NCBI GenBank assembly: GCA_964438865.1
Contig: CAYTMI010000004.1
Location: 124,001 to 188,000, forward strand
Direction of reading: 5' to 3'
DNA length: 64,000 nucleotides
DNA from: G016234445 sp964438865
Lineage (GTDB): Bacteria > Chloroflexota > Dehalococcoidia > Tepidiformales > Tepidiformaceae
Shown: positions 25,196 to 32,593 of the stretch, piece after piece
How positions within the stretch are numbered: the stretch's first letter is position 1
How the letters are laid out: each line of letters opens with the position of its first letter
Notes under the pieces: model-generated
The model's database searches: none
What the model saw: only the letters and a program-made list of their open reading frames with translations
Told to the model about the DNA's origin: nothing
Position numbers and translations under genes: made by a program

Positions 25196-27474
25196 CTGCC
25201 CCGTTCGATCAGGCCGAGGCCTATCGCGCAAAGGGGTGGTCCGGGGAGATTGCCCTCCCAGCGCGGGCAAAAGACCCGCCGCCTGACGGATTCACCGGCT
25301 ACGAGGGCCGATTCTCAACCCCAACGGACTGGGCCAGATGGCGCCAGTCGGGGCTGACGAACATCGCCCTCCGGCTGCCGCCCAACGTCGTGGGCCTCGA
25401 TGTTGACGCCTACGGTGGCAAGCGTGGCGCTGAGACGCTGGCAACGCGCGAAGCGGAATGGGGAGCCCTCCCGCCAACCTATGTCAGCACGTCTCGCGGC
25501 GTCAGCGCGTCCGGCATCCGTCTATTCCGGCTACCGCCCGGTGCCCCAACCGGCGCTGAGAACGGCTGGCCCACCGAAGCCGGGCCGGGGATCGAGATCA
25601 TCCGGTTCGCCCACCGCTACGCCGTGGTTTGGCCGAGCGTTCACCCCGAAGGGCGGATCTACCGGTGGCGACGGCCCGATGGCGGAGACGCTGGCGAGCT
25701 GCCTGGCCTGGGCGATCTGGCTGAGCTGCCCGAGGCCTGGGTGGCCGGGCTGACCGGCCATAGCAACGGCCAGAGCGGCCAGAAGCCGGGAAGCCGCGCC
25801 AGCCGCCGCGAAGACGACAAGCAGGCCCGGCAGTGGATCAACGACCTTCCTAAGGGAAAGTCGTGCCGCTACGCGGGCAAGTTGGCCGCCGACGCCCTGG
25901 CGGCTGCCCGGCGCGAAGACGGCAACGCATACGACCACACCATGGCCGCCGTCCTTGCGCTCCTACGGGCGGGTGAGACCGGCCACACGGGCATTGCGGG
26001 CATCCTGGCGAGAGTCCGCGCTGCCTACATCGAAACCGTGAAGGATCGCGCTTCCGCTGGCGAAGCCGAACGCGAGTTCGACCGGTTCACCTTTGGGGGG
26101 GTAGCGAAGGTACTTGCTACCCCCGGCCCCGCTCCCGACACGATGTCGGGAGCGCCCGGCTGTGACTGTGAGCCCGGGCTGGGCGCGACGCCGAACGTCC
26201 CGCTTTTCTGGAGCACCGCCCGGGAGCTTGCGGACCGCACGCCCGAGGAACCGGCCTGGCTCATTGATGGGCTCCTGGCCCTCAACGTCGTCACTGAGCT
26301 GTCGGCGAAGATCAAGGTCGGCAAGACGACATTCTGGGCCGCGGCAGTGAGCGCCATGCTCCTCGGCGAGCCGTTTCTGGGGCTGGCTACGCGCCAGTGC
26401 GCCGTAGTGCTCCTCACTGAAGAGCGGGAGGCGACGCTCCGCGATCTGCTGAAACGCACCGGCCTCGACGCAGCCGACAACCTGTTTATCCTCCACCGCT
26501 ACGCCACCCGCGCATACGAGTGGGCGGATATCGTCGCGGAAGCCGTACGGAAGGCGGGCAGCGTCGGGGCGGGGCTGCTGGTGGTGGACACCCTCCCCGA
26601 CTGGGCCGGGATCGCCGGCGACGCCGAGAACAACAGTGGGGATGCCCTCACCGCAATGCGCCCGCTGCAGGACGCCGCGGCAGCCGGCCTGGGAGTGCTG
26701 AGCGTTCGACACGACCGGAAGGGGGGTGGTGAGATCGGCGACTCCGCGCGGGGTTCGTCCGCGTATGGAGGAGCCGCCGACATTCTCCTCCAGCTCACGA
26801 AGACAACGACCGCGGGCCATGAGAATCGCCGCACCCTCACGGGAGTCGGCCGGTTCGACCGTGTCCCGGGGGCGATCGTTATCGAATTCGTGGACGGCGT
26901 CTTCCGCGCGCTGGGGTCGAGCGCCGACGTAGAACGTACCGAGGTGCGGGCGCGGGTGCTCGACATTCTGCCGGATGCCGGCGCGCGGATGCTCAGCGAA
27001 ACCGACCTACTGGAGCGACTGGGCGACGCGAAACGCTCCACGCTGAAGCGCGTCCTGGATGGGCTCGTGGAGGAGGGACGCGTCGCGAAGGCCACGGGAG
27101 CGGGCAAGACCGGCCGCGCCTTCGGCTACGCGCTCAATGAACTGTCCAGTATAGGAAAGTACCCTGGACAGTTGAGTTCCGACTACGCCTTCGATCTCGG
27201 CGTCCCTAATGAACTGTCCACGGGGGGCGCCCCTGGACAGTTGAGTTCGACGGCTCCTCCAGCTCAACTGTCCAGCCCCCTCCCCCTAAGTGGACAGTTC
27301 GGCCCCACAGTGGAGGACCTGTGTCAGGCCCCCCCCTTCGGGGAGTGGTGCCCCGTTGACCGATGCATCCAAGTGGTATCGGCGACTCGGAGATGTCCAC
27401 AGCACGGCGCGGCGGGGGCGGTGTCGGGCCACCCACCGGGGCCACTAGCACGCGGCAAGGCCGCGCAAGGCTGA
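25192..27474 (+). CDS. PrimPol / RepA-type primase-helicase
   Basis: 760-residue replication protein. Residues ~1-220 form a bifunctional primase-polymerase domain (acidic D70-x-D72 in VGLDVDAYGGKRG; HRYAVVWPSVHPEGRIYRW). Residues ~340-560 are a RepA-like RecA-fold helicase: Walker A reads AKIKVGKTT (372-380), with Ala where the first Gly is expected, and Walker B is LLVVDT (462-467), followed by SVRHDRKGGG. A winged-helix segment follows (residues ~585-650). The last ~110 residues are low-complexity, with repeated NELS and GQLSS words, because the DNA there carries the iteron array. GTG start at 25192, overlapping the previous stop. It would prime and unwind the element's origin. Confidence 0.85.
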   Translation: MTAPFDQAEAYRAKGWSGEIALPARAKDPPPDGFTGYEGRFSTPTDWARWRQSGLTNIALRLPPNVVGLDVDAYGGKRGAETLATREAEWGALPPTYVSTSRGVSASGIRLFRLPPGAPTGAENGWPTEAGPGIEIIRFAHRYAVVWPSVHPEGRIYRWRRPDGGDAGELPGLGDLAELPEAWVAGLTGHSNGQSGQKPGSRASRREDDKQARQWINDLPKGKSCRYAGKLAADALAAARREDGNAYDHTMAAVLALLRAGETGHTGIAGILARVRAAYIETVKDRASAGEAEREFDRFTFGGVAKVLATPGPAPDTMSGAPGCDCEPGLGATPNVPLFWSTARELADRTPEEPAWLIDGLLALNVVTELSAKIKVGKTTFWAAAVSAMLLGEPFLGLATRQCAVVLLTEEREATLRDLLKRTGLDAADNLFILHRYATRAYEWADIVAEAVRKAGSVGAGLLVVDTLPDWAGIAGDAENNSGDALTAMRPLQDAAAAGLGVLSVRHDRKGGGEIGDSARGSSAYGGAADILLQLTKTTTAGHENRRTLTGVGRFDRVPGAIVIEFVDGVFRALGSSADVERTEVRARVLDILPDAGARMLSETDLLERLGDAKRSTLKRVLDGLVEEGRVAKATGAGKTGRAFGYALNELSSIGKYPGQLSSDYAFDLGVPNELSTGGAPGQLSSTAPPAQLSSPLPLSGQFGPTVEDLCQAPPFGEWCPVDRCIQVVSATRRCPQHGAAGAVSGHPPGPLARGKAAQG
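27138..27299. repeat. iteron array, candidate replication origin
   Basis: Six copies of AACTGTCCA occur in three convergent pairs: plus at 27140-27148, 27212-27220 and 27266-27274; minus at 27165-27173, 27234-27242 and 27291-27299. Pair spacers are 16, 13 and 16 bases. A longer inverted repeat joins pairs two and three (GGACAGTTGAG 27235-27245 with CTCAACTGTCC 27263-27273). The array lies inside the 3' end of the primase-helicase gene, and an AT-richer stretch follows at about 27511-27535, as expected for an origin with a duplex-unwinding element. Confidence 0.75.
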
Positions 27475-27550
27475 TGAATACCGGCCCTGCGGGAGCGCGG
27501 GATGTTGGCGTTTGCCTTATGATTTCGGAATAATCCCGGAGGGGCGGCGC

Positions 27551-28162
27551 ATGGGTGGGGCCGGCTCGGGCCGCGCGGGCGGCTGGGGAAGACCGACGGT
27601 ACGCGATTACTGGGCGCTTGACATCCATGGGCTAACCCGCGATGGCTGCCTGCGCGACGGGGCGATGTTCACAACCACGTGGTCGCGCAACGGCGCGGTG
27701 CGCGCGAGCGCCGGCGGCCTGGCGAGCGCGAACGCTGTCGTGATGTCCTACCGCAGCACCAGCCGGGCCAGCGGGCGGGGCGAAGACATCTCACAGGCTC
27801 TGCCCCTGGTGGAGACGGCATGTTACTTCGGCGGCGCGCGGCGGTGGTTCCTTTGTCCCATCGCGGGCTGTGGACGCCGCGTGGCGGTGCTCTATCTTCG
27901 CGACCGGTACTTTGCCTGCAGGCATTGCCTGAACCTTGCCTATCCATCGCAACACGAAGACACCGGCGACCGCGCTTACCGGGTGATGCTGAACATCAGC
28001 CGGCGGCTCGCCGCTGACCGGCCGGGTTCCATGCACGCGGAGTGTCCGCCGAAGCCGTCTGGCATGCACTGGGGCACCTACGCCCGCCTGTACGGCCGCT
28101 GGTGCGAGGCGCGGGAGCGGTTCTACGGGGATCTCGCGGGGAAGCTGGGCCGCCTCGGGTAG
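27551..28162 (+). CDS. mobile-element-associated zinc protein of unknown function
   Basis: 203 residues beginning MGGAGSGRAGGWGRP, a start shared by a widespread uncharacterised family in mobile DNA of many phyla. Conserved blocks seen are TTWSRNGAVRASAG, YFGGARRWFLCPIAGCGRRV with CPIAGC, and YFACRHCLNLAYPSQ with CRHC; together these give a four-Cys zinc site. The start at 27551 follows GGAGGGG. It lies 76 bases after the primase-helicase gene. Function is not known. Confidence 0.7.
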   Translation: MGGAGSGRAGGWGRPTVRDYWALDIHGLTRDGCLRDGAMFTTTWSRNGAVRASAGGLASANAVVMSYRSTSRASGRGEDISQALPLVETACYFGGARRWFLCPIAGCGRRVAVLYLRDRYFACRHCLNLAYPSQHEDTGDRAYRVMLNISRRLAADRPGSMHAECPPKPSGMHWGTYARLYGRWCEARERFYGDLAGKLGRLG

Positions 28163-28300
28163 ATGCGCCACGGCGCCGAGAACGACGTACGCCCTGGGCG
28201 CCCCGGTAGGCTCATTCCGACACGATAACTGACCCCCAGCCTGTGCCTCGCCGCGAGTATTGATCCACTTGGGGCTCGGATCGCCAGGGGCATTGAGCCA

Positions 28301-28325
28301 GATCGCCACGAGCATTGAGCCACCC
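28301..28325 (+). repeat. IS21 left internal terminal repeat
   Basis: 25 bases, exact reverse complement of 30725-30749. A diverged tandem copy precedes it at 28279-28300. These are the transposase-binding repeats. Confidence 0.85.
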
Positions 28326-28366
28326 GAAGGCAGGTTCTGCACCATGTCGGCCAGTAGGAGGCCGGT

Positions 28367-29941
28367 GTGGCGTTTCGGGAGGTTCATCGCATGGAAGTCA
28401 TCGAGGTCGTTCGGCGCTGGCAGGCAGGGGAAAGCCAGCGCGCTATCGCGAGGGCGACAGGTCTGTCGCGCAACACGGTGGAGAAGTACGTGCGGGCGGC
28501 ACGGGCAGCGGGTGTCGGCCAGGGAGGCGAGCCGCCTGGCGACCAGGTCGTCCTGGGGCTCGTGCGGCTGAATGAGACAGCACCGCCGCCGGCAGCACCG
28601 CAGGCAGCGAGCCTTGAGCGGCAGCGGGAGCGGATCGCTGCCTGGCTCAAAGACGACCGGCTGCTGCTCACGCGCATCCACGAGCTGCTTGCCCGCGACG
28701 GGGTCGCCGTCTCCTACACCACCCTGCGGCGGTACGTCCGCCGGGCAGGGCTCTGGAAGCAGCCACAGACGACGGTGTGGATGGCGGAGTGGCCACCGGG
28801 CGAAGCGGCCGAGATGGACTTCGGCAAGCTCGGGATGCTGACTGACGCCAGCACGGGCAAGAAGCAGACGCTCTGGGCGTTGATCGTGACGCTCCCCGCC
28901 AGCCGCTACCCGTTCGTCTGGCCGATGTATCGCCAGACGCTGGACGAGACCATCGCCGGGCTGGAAGCCGCCTGGCGCTTCTTTGGGGGCATACCGAAGC
29001 GCGTCATCCTCGACAATTTCGCGGCGGCGGTGGCCGGGCCTGACCCGCTGGAACCACGGCTGACGCGCGGCTTCCTCGAATACAGCCAGGCGCGAGGCTT
29101 TCTCTGTGACCCCGCGCGCGTGCGCAAGCCGCGCGACAAGCCGCACGTCGAGGCGGCCGTGCGCTACGTCCGGGAGCGCTTCTTCAAGGGCGGCAGCTTC
29201 CGTGACCTGGAGGATTGCCGCCAGCAGGCCGAGCACTGGTGCAGCGAGGTCGCCGGGTTGCGCGTCCACGGCACTACGCGCCAGCTGCCCCGGGCAGTCT
29301 TCGAGGCGGAGGAGCAGCCAAAGCTCCAGCCGTACGACGGCGTCGCCTACGACGTGCCCCTCTGGCGGGAAGTCACCGTCCACCCCGACCACCACGTCCA
29401 GTTTGAGCAGGCGCTCTACTCTGCGCCGGTGGCGACCTGTCCCCCGGGCACGAAGCTGGAAGTACGCGGGGATCAGCAGTTGGTGAAGCTCTACAAGAAG
29501 GGTGAGCTGGTCAAAATGCATCCCCGCCAGGCCCGCGGCGCACGGGCAACCGACCCGGAGGACTATCCGGCGGAGAAGACCGCCTACGCCCTGCGTGCCA
29601 CCGACCGGGTCGTCCAGCGGGCCGCGCCGCTGGGTCCGAACGTCGAGGCTTTCGCGACGAAGCTCTTTGAAGGGCCACTGCCCTGGGCGAAGCTGCGCGC
29701 GGGACTGAAGCTCGTGAGCCTCGGCGAGAGGTACGGTGGCGAGCGCCTGGACGCCGCCTGCTCACGCGCCCTTGCCTACGGCCTCATCGATGTCCGTCGC
29801 CTGCAGCGCATCCTGCTCCGCGCCCTCGACGCCGAAGAACATCCCGTCGAAGAGGTGACGGAGCCCCTGGGCAGCCGCTTTGCCCGGCCGCCGGGCGCCT
29901 TCGACCATCGCCAGCAGCGCCTGGCGGAGGCGGCGGGATGA
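28367..29941 (+). CDS. istA: IS21 transposase IstA
   Basis: DDE transposase of 524 residues. An N-terminal helix-turn-helix (WQAGESQRAIARATGLSRNT) binds the ends. The catalytic core shows Asp in AAEMDFGKLG, Asp in KRVILDNFAAAV and Glu in KPHVEAAVRYVRERF. The C-terminal region is typical of IstA. The start is GTG 28367 behind AGGAGG. The stop overlaps the istB ATG (ATGA), the standard IS21 coupling. Confidence 0.93.
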   Translation: MAFREVHRMEVIEVVRRWQAGESQRAIARATGLSRNTVEKYVRAARAAGVGQGGEPPGDQVVLGLVRLNETAPPPAAPQAASLERQRERIAAWLKDDRLLLTRIHELLARDGVAVSYTTLRRYVRRAGLWKQPQTTVWMAEWPPGEAAEMDFGKLGMLTDASTGKKQTLWALIVTLPASRYPFVWPMYRQTLDETIAGLEAAWRFFGGIPKRVILDNFAAAVAGPDPLEPRLTRGFLEYSQARGFLCDPARVRKPRDKPHVEAAVRYVRERFFKGGSFRDLEDCRQQAEHWCSEVAGLRVHGTTRQLPRAVFEAEEQPKLQPYDGVAYDVPLWREVTVHPDHHVQFEQALYSAPVATCPPGTKLEVRGDQQLVKLYKKGELVKMHPRQARGARATDPEDYPAEKTAYALRATDRVVQRAAPLGPNVEAFATKLFEGPLPWAKLRAGLKLVSLGERYGGERLDAACSRALAYGLIDVRRLQRILLRALDAEEHPVEEVTEPLGSRFARPPGAFDHRQQRLAEAAG

Positions 29942-30699
29942 CCCTCGAGCCAGACCTCCTCCGGCTCCTCAAACGCCTCAAGCTGGGGCAGGTGGTGCCA
30001 ACGCTCCCGGACCGCCTCGCCCTCGCGCGTGCCCAGAAGCTCGACTACGCCGCCTTCCTTACCCTCATCCTCGCCGACGAAGTCCAGCGCCGCGACCACC
30101 TTGCCCTCGAACGCCGGCTCCTCGCTGCCGGCTTCGAGGAGCGTGTCACCCTCGATGACTTCGACTGGTCGACCTCCATCCAGGTCGATCGCCGCCACCT
30201 CAACGAGCTCTTCTCGCTCCACTTCCTCCAGAAGAAAGAGCACGTCCTCCTCATCGGCCCCGTCGGTGTCGGCAAGACCTTTCTCGCCCAGGCGCTCGGT
30301 GCCGCCGCCACCAGGGCCGGGCACGCGGTCCTCTTCCGCCGCGCCGATGTCTTGCTCCGCGAGCTCGGCCAGGCCCGCGCCGACCACAGCTTCGAAGAGG
30401 TCTTCCGCCGCTACCTCGCTCCCGACCTTCTCGTCGTCGACGACTTTGCCCTCCACCGTCTCACCCAACAGCAGTCCGAGGACCTCTACGCGCTCATCAT
30501 CGAGCGCCACCGTCGCTCATCCTTCATTGTCACCTCCAACCGCGACGTGGCCGAGTGGGTTGGTCTCTTCGCCGACCCCATCCTCGCCAACAGCGCCCTC
30601 GACCGCCTCGCCAACGGTGCTCACCAGCTCGTCATCGAAGGGCCCAGCTATCGCGCACGCCTCGCCCCCAGGTCACCGGAGGAGGCGCCTATGCCCTGA
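29938..30699 (+). CDS. istB: IS21 helper ATPase IstB
   Basis: AAA+ ATPase of 253 residues related to DnaC. It selects target DNA and activates IstA. Walker A is GPVGVGKT, Walker B is LLVVDDFAL, and an arginine-finger-type segment (IIERHRRSSFIVTSNRD) follows. Length and order after istA are normal. Confidence 0.93.
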   Translation: MTLEPDLLRLLKRLKLGQVVPTLPDRLALARAQKLDYAAFLTLILADEVQRRDHLALERRLLAAGFEERVTLDDFDWSTSIQVDRRHLNELFSLHFLQKKEHVLLIGPVGVGKTFLAQALGAAATRAGHAVLFRRADVLLRELGQARADHSFEEVFRRYLAPDLLVVDDFALHRLTQQQSEDLYALIIERHRRSSFIVTSNRDVAEWVGLFADPILANSALDRLANGAHQLVIEGPSYRARLAPRSPEEAPMP

Positions 30700-30724
30700 C
30701 CGCCGCCACCACCATCGAGCTCCA

Positions 30725-30749
30725 GGGTGGCTCAATGCTCGTGGCGATC
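30725..30749 (-). repeat. IS21 right internal terminal repeat
   Basis: 25 bases, exact reverse complement of 28301-28325. A diverged copy follows to about 30772, five bases before the proposed right end. Confidence 0.85.
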
Positions 30750-30844
30750 ACTGGCTCAAACCCCACGGCGATTGACACCCAGCCACACGGCGGCTTCGGC
30801 GGTCGTGCTGGGCTTGCCTTCGCTCAGGATGGCGATGAGGCTGA

Positions 30845-31063
30845 TCATCGCTCTCCCTCGGGACTCCGGCATTCCTGATACCAGCTAGCGCCACCCGCGA
30901 GCCCTACGCAGTCTTCCTCTGTCCCGCCATCACTCGTCCACCCCAGGCTTCCGCCGGTCAGGAGCCAGCCCAAAACCAGAATCGATGTCCCCAAGAACAA
31001 GGCGATGGCAGGAAAATACCCGCCGATCCACGTCGTAACGCGCAAGCGATGACGACCGATCAT
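30845..31063 (-). CDS. mini membrane protein A (EDCV/WYxEC family)
   Basis: 72 residues starting MIGRH, with one transmembrane helix (~12-37) and a short C-terminal region carrying EDCV-x7-WYQEC. It is clearly paralogous to the next gene upstream, which has M-V-GRH, one helix and EDCV-x8-WYVEC. The two Cys could form a disulfide outside the membrane. The ATG overlaps the stop of that paralogue (ATGA), so they are coupled. Family and function are not recognised. Confidence 0.6.
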   Translation of the reverse strand: MIGRHRLRVTTWIGGYFPAIALFLGTSILVLGWLLTGGSLGWTSDGGTEEDCVGLAGGASWYQECRSPEGER

Positions 31064-31281
31064 CGTCTTACCCCCCACCCCTCATCTGGCCCGTACCAGC
31101 ACTCCACATACCACTCGCCATGCCGATCCAAGACTGCCACGCAGTCTTCTTGGGGACTGTTGGCCGACCCCGACAGGATGAAGACCGAAATCACAATCGC
31201 TAACCCCAAGAGCCAGGCGATGCCCCACCAGTGGCGGCCGACCATGGATTGAATCTTCATCGCGGCGAGATGGGCTTTCAT
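31060..31281 (-). CDS. mini membrane protein B (EDCV/WYxEC family)
   Basis: 73 residues, MKAHLAAMKIQSMVGRH followed by a transmembrane helix (~19-38) and an exposed tail with EDCV-x8-WYVEC. The ATG at 31281 follows GGGGAGAG and comes one base after the stop of the lipoprotein gene. ATGs at 31260 and 31245 are alternatives. Its similarity to the following gene suggests recent tandem duplication and divergence. Confidence 0.6.
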   Translation of the reverse strand: MKAHLAAMKIQSMVGRHWWGIAWLLGLAIVISVFILSGSANSPQEDCVAVLDRHGEWYVECWYGPDEGWGVRR

Positions 31282-31282
31282 G

Positions 31283-31561
31283 TCAGATATCTCTCCCCGG
31301 GGCGGACGCGCCCGTTTCGAGTTCGTCCTCAAGATCGCGCCGGGGCTCGCCCGAATCCCGGAACCCCGAGGGAATGTACCACTGCCATATGGTGGTGGGG
31401 CGGTAACCCGCCACCGTTACCTCAATTTGACAGCAACCGTGCCGTCCGTGGCTATTCGCGGTTGTCCATGTCCCGGAGCGGACTCGTTGGCGAACCCCTG
31501 CGCACGCTGCCAGGGCGGCTGTGAGGGCCAACAGAGGGAGGGGGAGGAGTATCGGGCGCAT
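31283..31561 (-). CDS. mini lipoprotein
   Basis: 92 residues. The N-terminus MRPILLPLPLLALTAALAAC is a lipoprotein signal peptide with lipobox L-A-A-C (Cys20 would be lipidated). The mature part has GCCQIEV and a W-Q-W motif, with no known domain. A good promoter (TTGCCG-17-CATAGT) lies just upstream and there is no clear Shine-Dalgarno, so the message may be almost leaderless. It heads a three-gene minus-strand operon with the two mini membrane proteins, suggesting a cell-envelope function carried by the element. Confidence 0.55.
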   Translation of the reverse strand: MRPILLPLPLLALTAALAACAGVRQRVRSGTWTTANSHGRHGCCQIEVTVAGYRPTTIWQWYIPSGFRDSGEPRRDLEDELETGASAPGRDI

Positions 31562-31574
31562 GGCTGTTGGGGTG

Positions 31575-31603
31575 ACTATGGAAGCCCTGCGCGGGTTCGG
31601 CAA
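31575..31603 (-). promoter_or_regulatory. promoter of the lipoprotein/membrane operon
   Basis: On the minus strand TTGCCG (31598-31603) and CATAGT (31575-31580) are separated by exactly 17 bases. The predicted start lies about six bases before the ATG at 31561. A perfect 12-bp palindrome, CTGTCGCGACAG (31629-31640), lies 26 bases upstream of the -35 and could be a regulator site. Confidence 0.5.
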
Positions 31604-31875
31604 GGGGTCGCGGGAAATACGACAGAAACTGTCGCGACAGGAGGTGTCGCGGCAGCGGGGCGCGCGGCCGGCGGCTCTGCCGACGGCGGGTCCCGGCGCG
31701 GCGGAAGACGGGCGCGATAGGAGGTGACGGTGGAGGCATCGCCGGGCGCAGCGGACCCGGAGGGCCGGTGATGCGGGAGCCGTCGCCGACCGCGACAACG
31801 CCTGGAGCGCGCGGGACCACCGGGACCCCCTCGGGGATCGGCGCGCACCGCCATCCCTGCGGCCTCAGCCGCGAA

Positions 31876-32327
31876 CTTCGGAGCGCAGCGGAGTGATCCT
31901 TCGCCCGGCAGGCCGGAGGCGATCAAGAAAACCCCGGGCCACAGGCGCGCCCCCGCCGGAGGCTGCCGGGCGAGGCGGGCCGGCCGGTGGTGGTGGTTGG
32001 AGGCCGGGCCGCGAACATCGGAGCCGTGCGCGCGGAAGGGCCGGGGAGGGAGCGCGCGCGGCGTAGTGGGGCGGTGGGGTTGGGGGTGGGGCCTCAACGT
32101 CTTCGGAGCGATAGCGGAGTGCGCGCGGGGCGTAGCGGAGTGCCAGGCGGACAAGGGGACGGATAGGCGGCGGGCGGGACTATGACGGGTTCCACCATCC
32201 TGAGCCCGTGGCCGATCCGGACCCCCCGGCTGGGGCGTAGCGGAGCCTGGCGCGCCAACCCTGCGGCGGCGCGGGCCGACCATCGGGAGGCTGGCGGTGG
32301 CGCGCACTTCGGAGCGATAGCGGAGTG
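31876..32327. repeat. interspersed CTTCGGAGCG...GCGGAGTG repeats
   Basis: The word CTTCGGAGCG followed by (A)TAGCGGAGTG or CAGCGGAGTG occurs at 31876-31895, 32101-32121 and 32307-32327, with shortened forms GGGGCGTAGCGGAG at 32128-32140 and 32232-32245. Apart from these repeats, the GC-rich stretch 31641-32531 shows no convincing gene. Confidence 0.6.
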
Positions 32328-32499
32328 CGGGTCGGAGGATGACCCTTCTGCGGGTTCAGGCAAAGGCGTAAAGTTGGCGCCGGCGCCGGAAGAGAGAGAC
32401 GGCCACCGGGCCGGGGAGCTTCGCTGGGTGACCTGAGTCTGGCGAGAGCACAAAACTACCCCGTCGCTAGCATGCGACCCGCCCAATTTCCTAGATACG

Positions 32500-32519
32500 A
32501 ACCGTCCAGATAGACGGTT
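32500..32519. promoter_or_regulatory. small inverted repeat beside attR
   Basis: AACCGTC and GACGGTT are perfect arms with a 6-base spacer, ending 12 bases before the right att copy. It might be a core-flanking integrase or excisionase site; a terminator is less likely because the T-run is too far away. Confidence 0.3.
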
Positions 32520-32531
32520 GCACGAGGCTTT

Positions 32532-32580
32532 TTGAATGGGGTTCAAGAGGTCCCGCGTTCGAATCGCGGCGCCCCGACCA
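32532..32580 (+). repeat. attR: second copy of the tRNA-Pro 3' end
   Basis: 49 bases identical to 22426-22474, covering the anticodon loop through CCA. The tRNA 5' half is missing, so this copy is not a tRNA gene. It marks the right boundary of the element; the CPBP gene beyond it belongs to the chromosome. Confidence 0.92.
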
Positions 32581-32593
32581 TCCTCTGCCGTCG

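Larger units (their letters stand above)
28242..30777 (+). mobile_element. IS21-family insertion sequence
   Basis: 2,536 bp flanked by the 7-base direct repeat CCCAGCC (28235-28241 and 30778-30784). The ends are imperfect inverted repeats, TGTGCCTCGCCGCG at the left and TGTCAATCGCCGTG at the right read inward. Inside lie the multiple terminal repeats typical of IS21: a 25-bp perfect inverted repeat (28301-28325 and 30725-30749) and a second copy at each end (28279-28300 and about 30752-30772). Both genes are intact, so it may be active. Confidence 0.85.

Noticed and set aside
32232..32250. A 19-base stretch resembling the 5' end of tRNA-Pro (one mismatch)
   Set aside because: It lies 280 bases before attR, is not joined to the rest of a cloverleaf, and matches the local GGGGCGTAGCGGAG repeat family, so it is not taken as a tRNA piece.
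31997..32436. Small plus-strand frames in the gene-poor end of the element
   Set aside because: They run through the GGAGCG repeats and have no ribosome-binding site, motif or consistent composition.
32532..32580. Second tRNA-Pro gene at the right border
   Set aside because: Only the 3' part from the anticodon stem on is present; the acceptor 5' strand and D-arm are missing. It is the attR copy.
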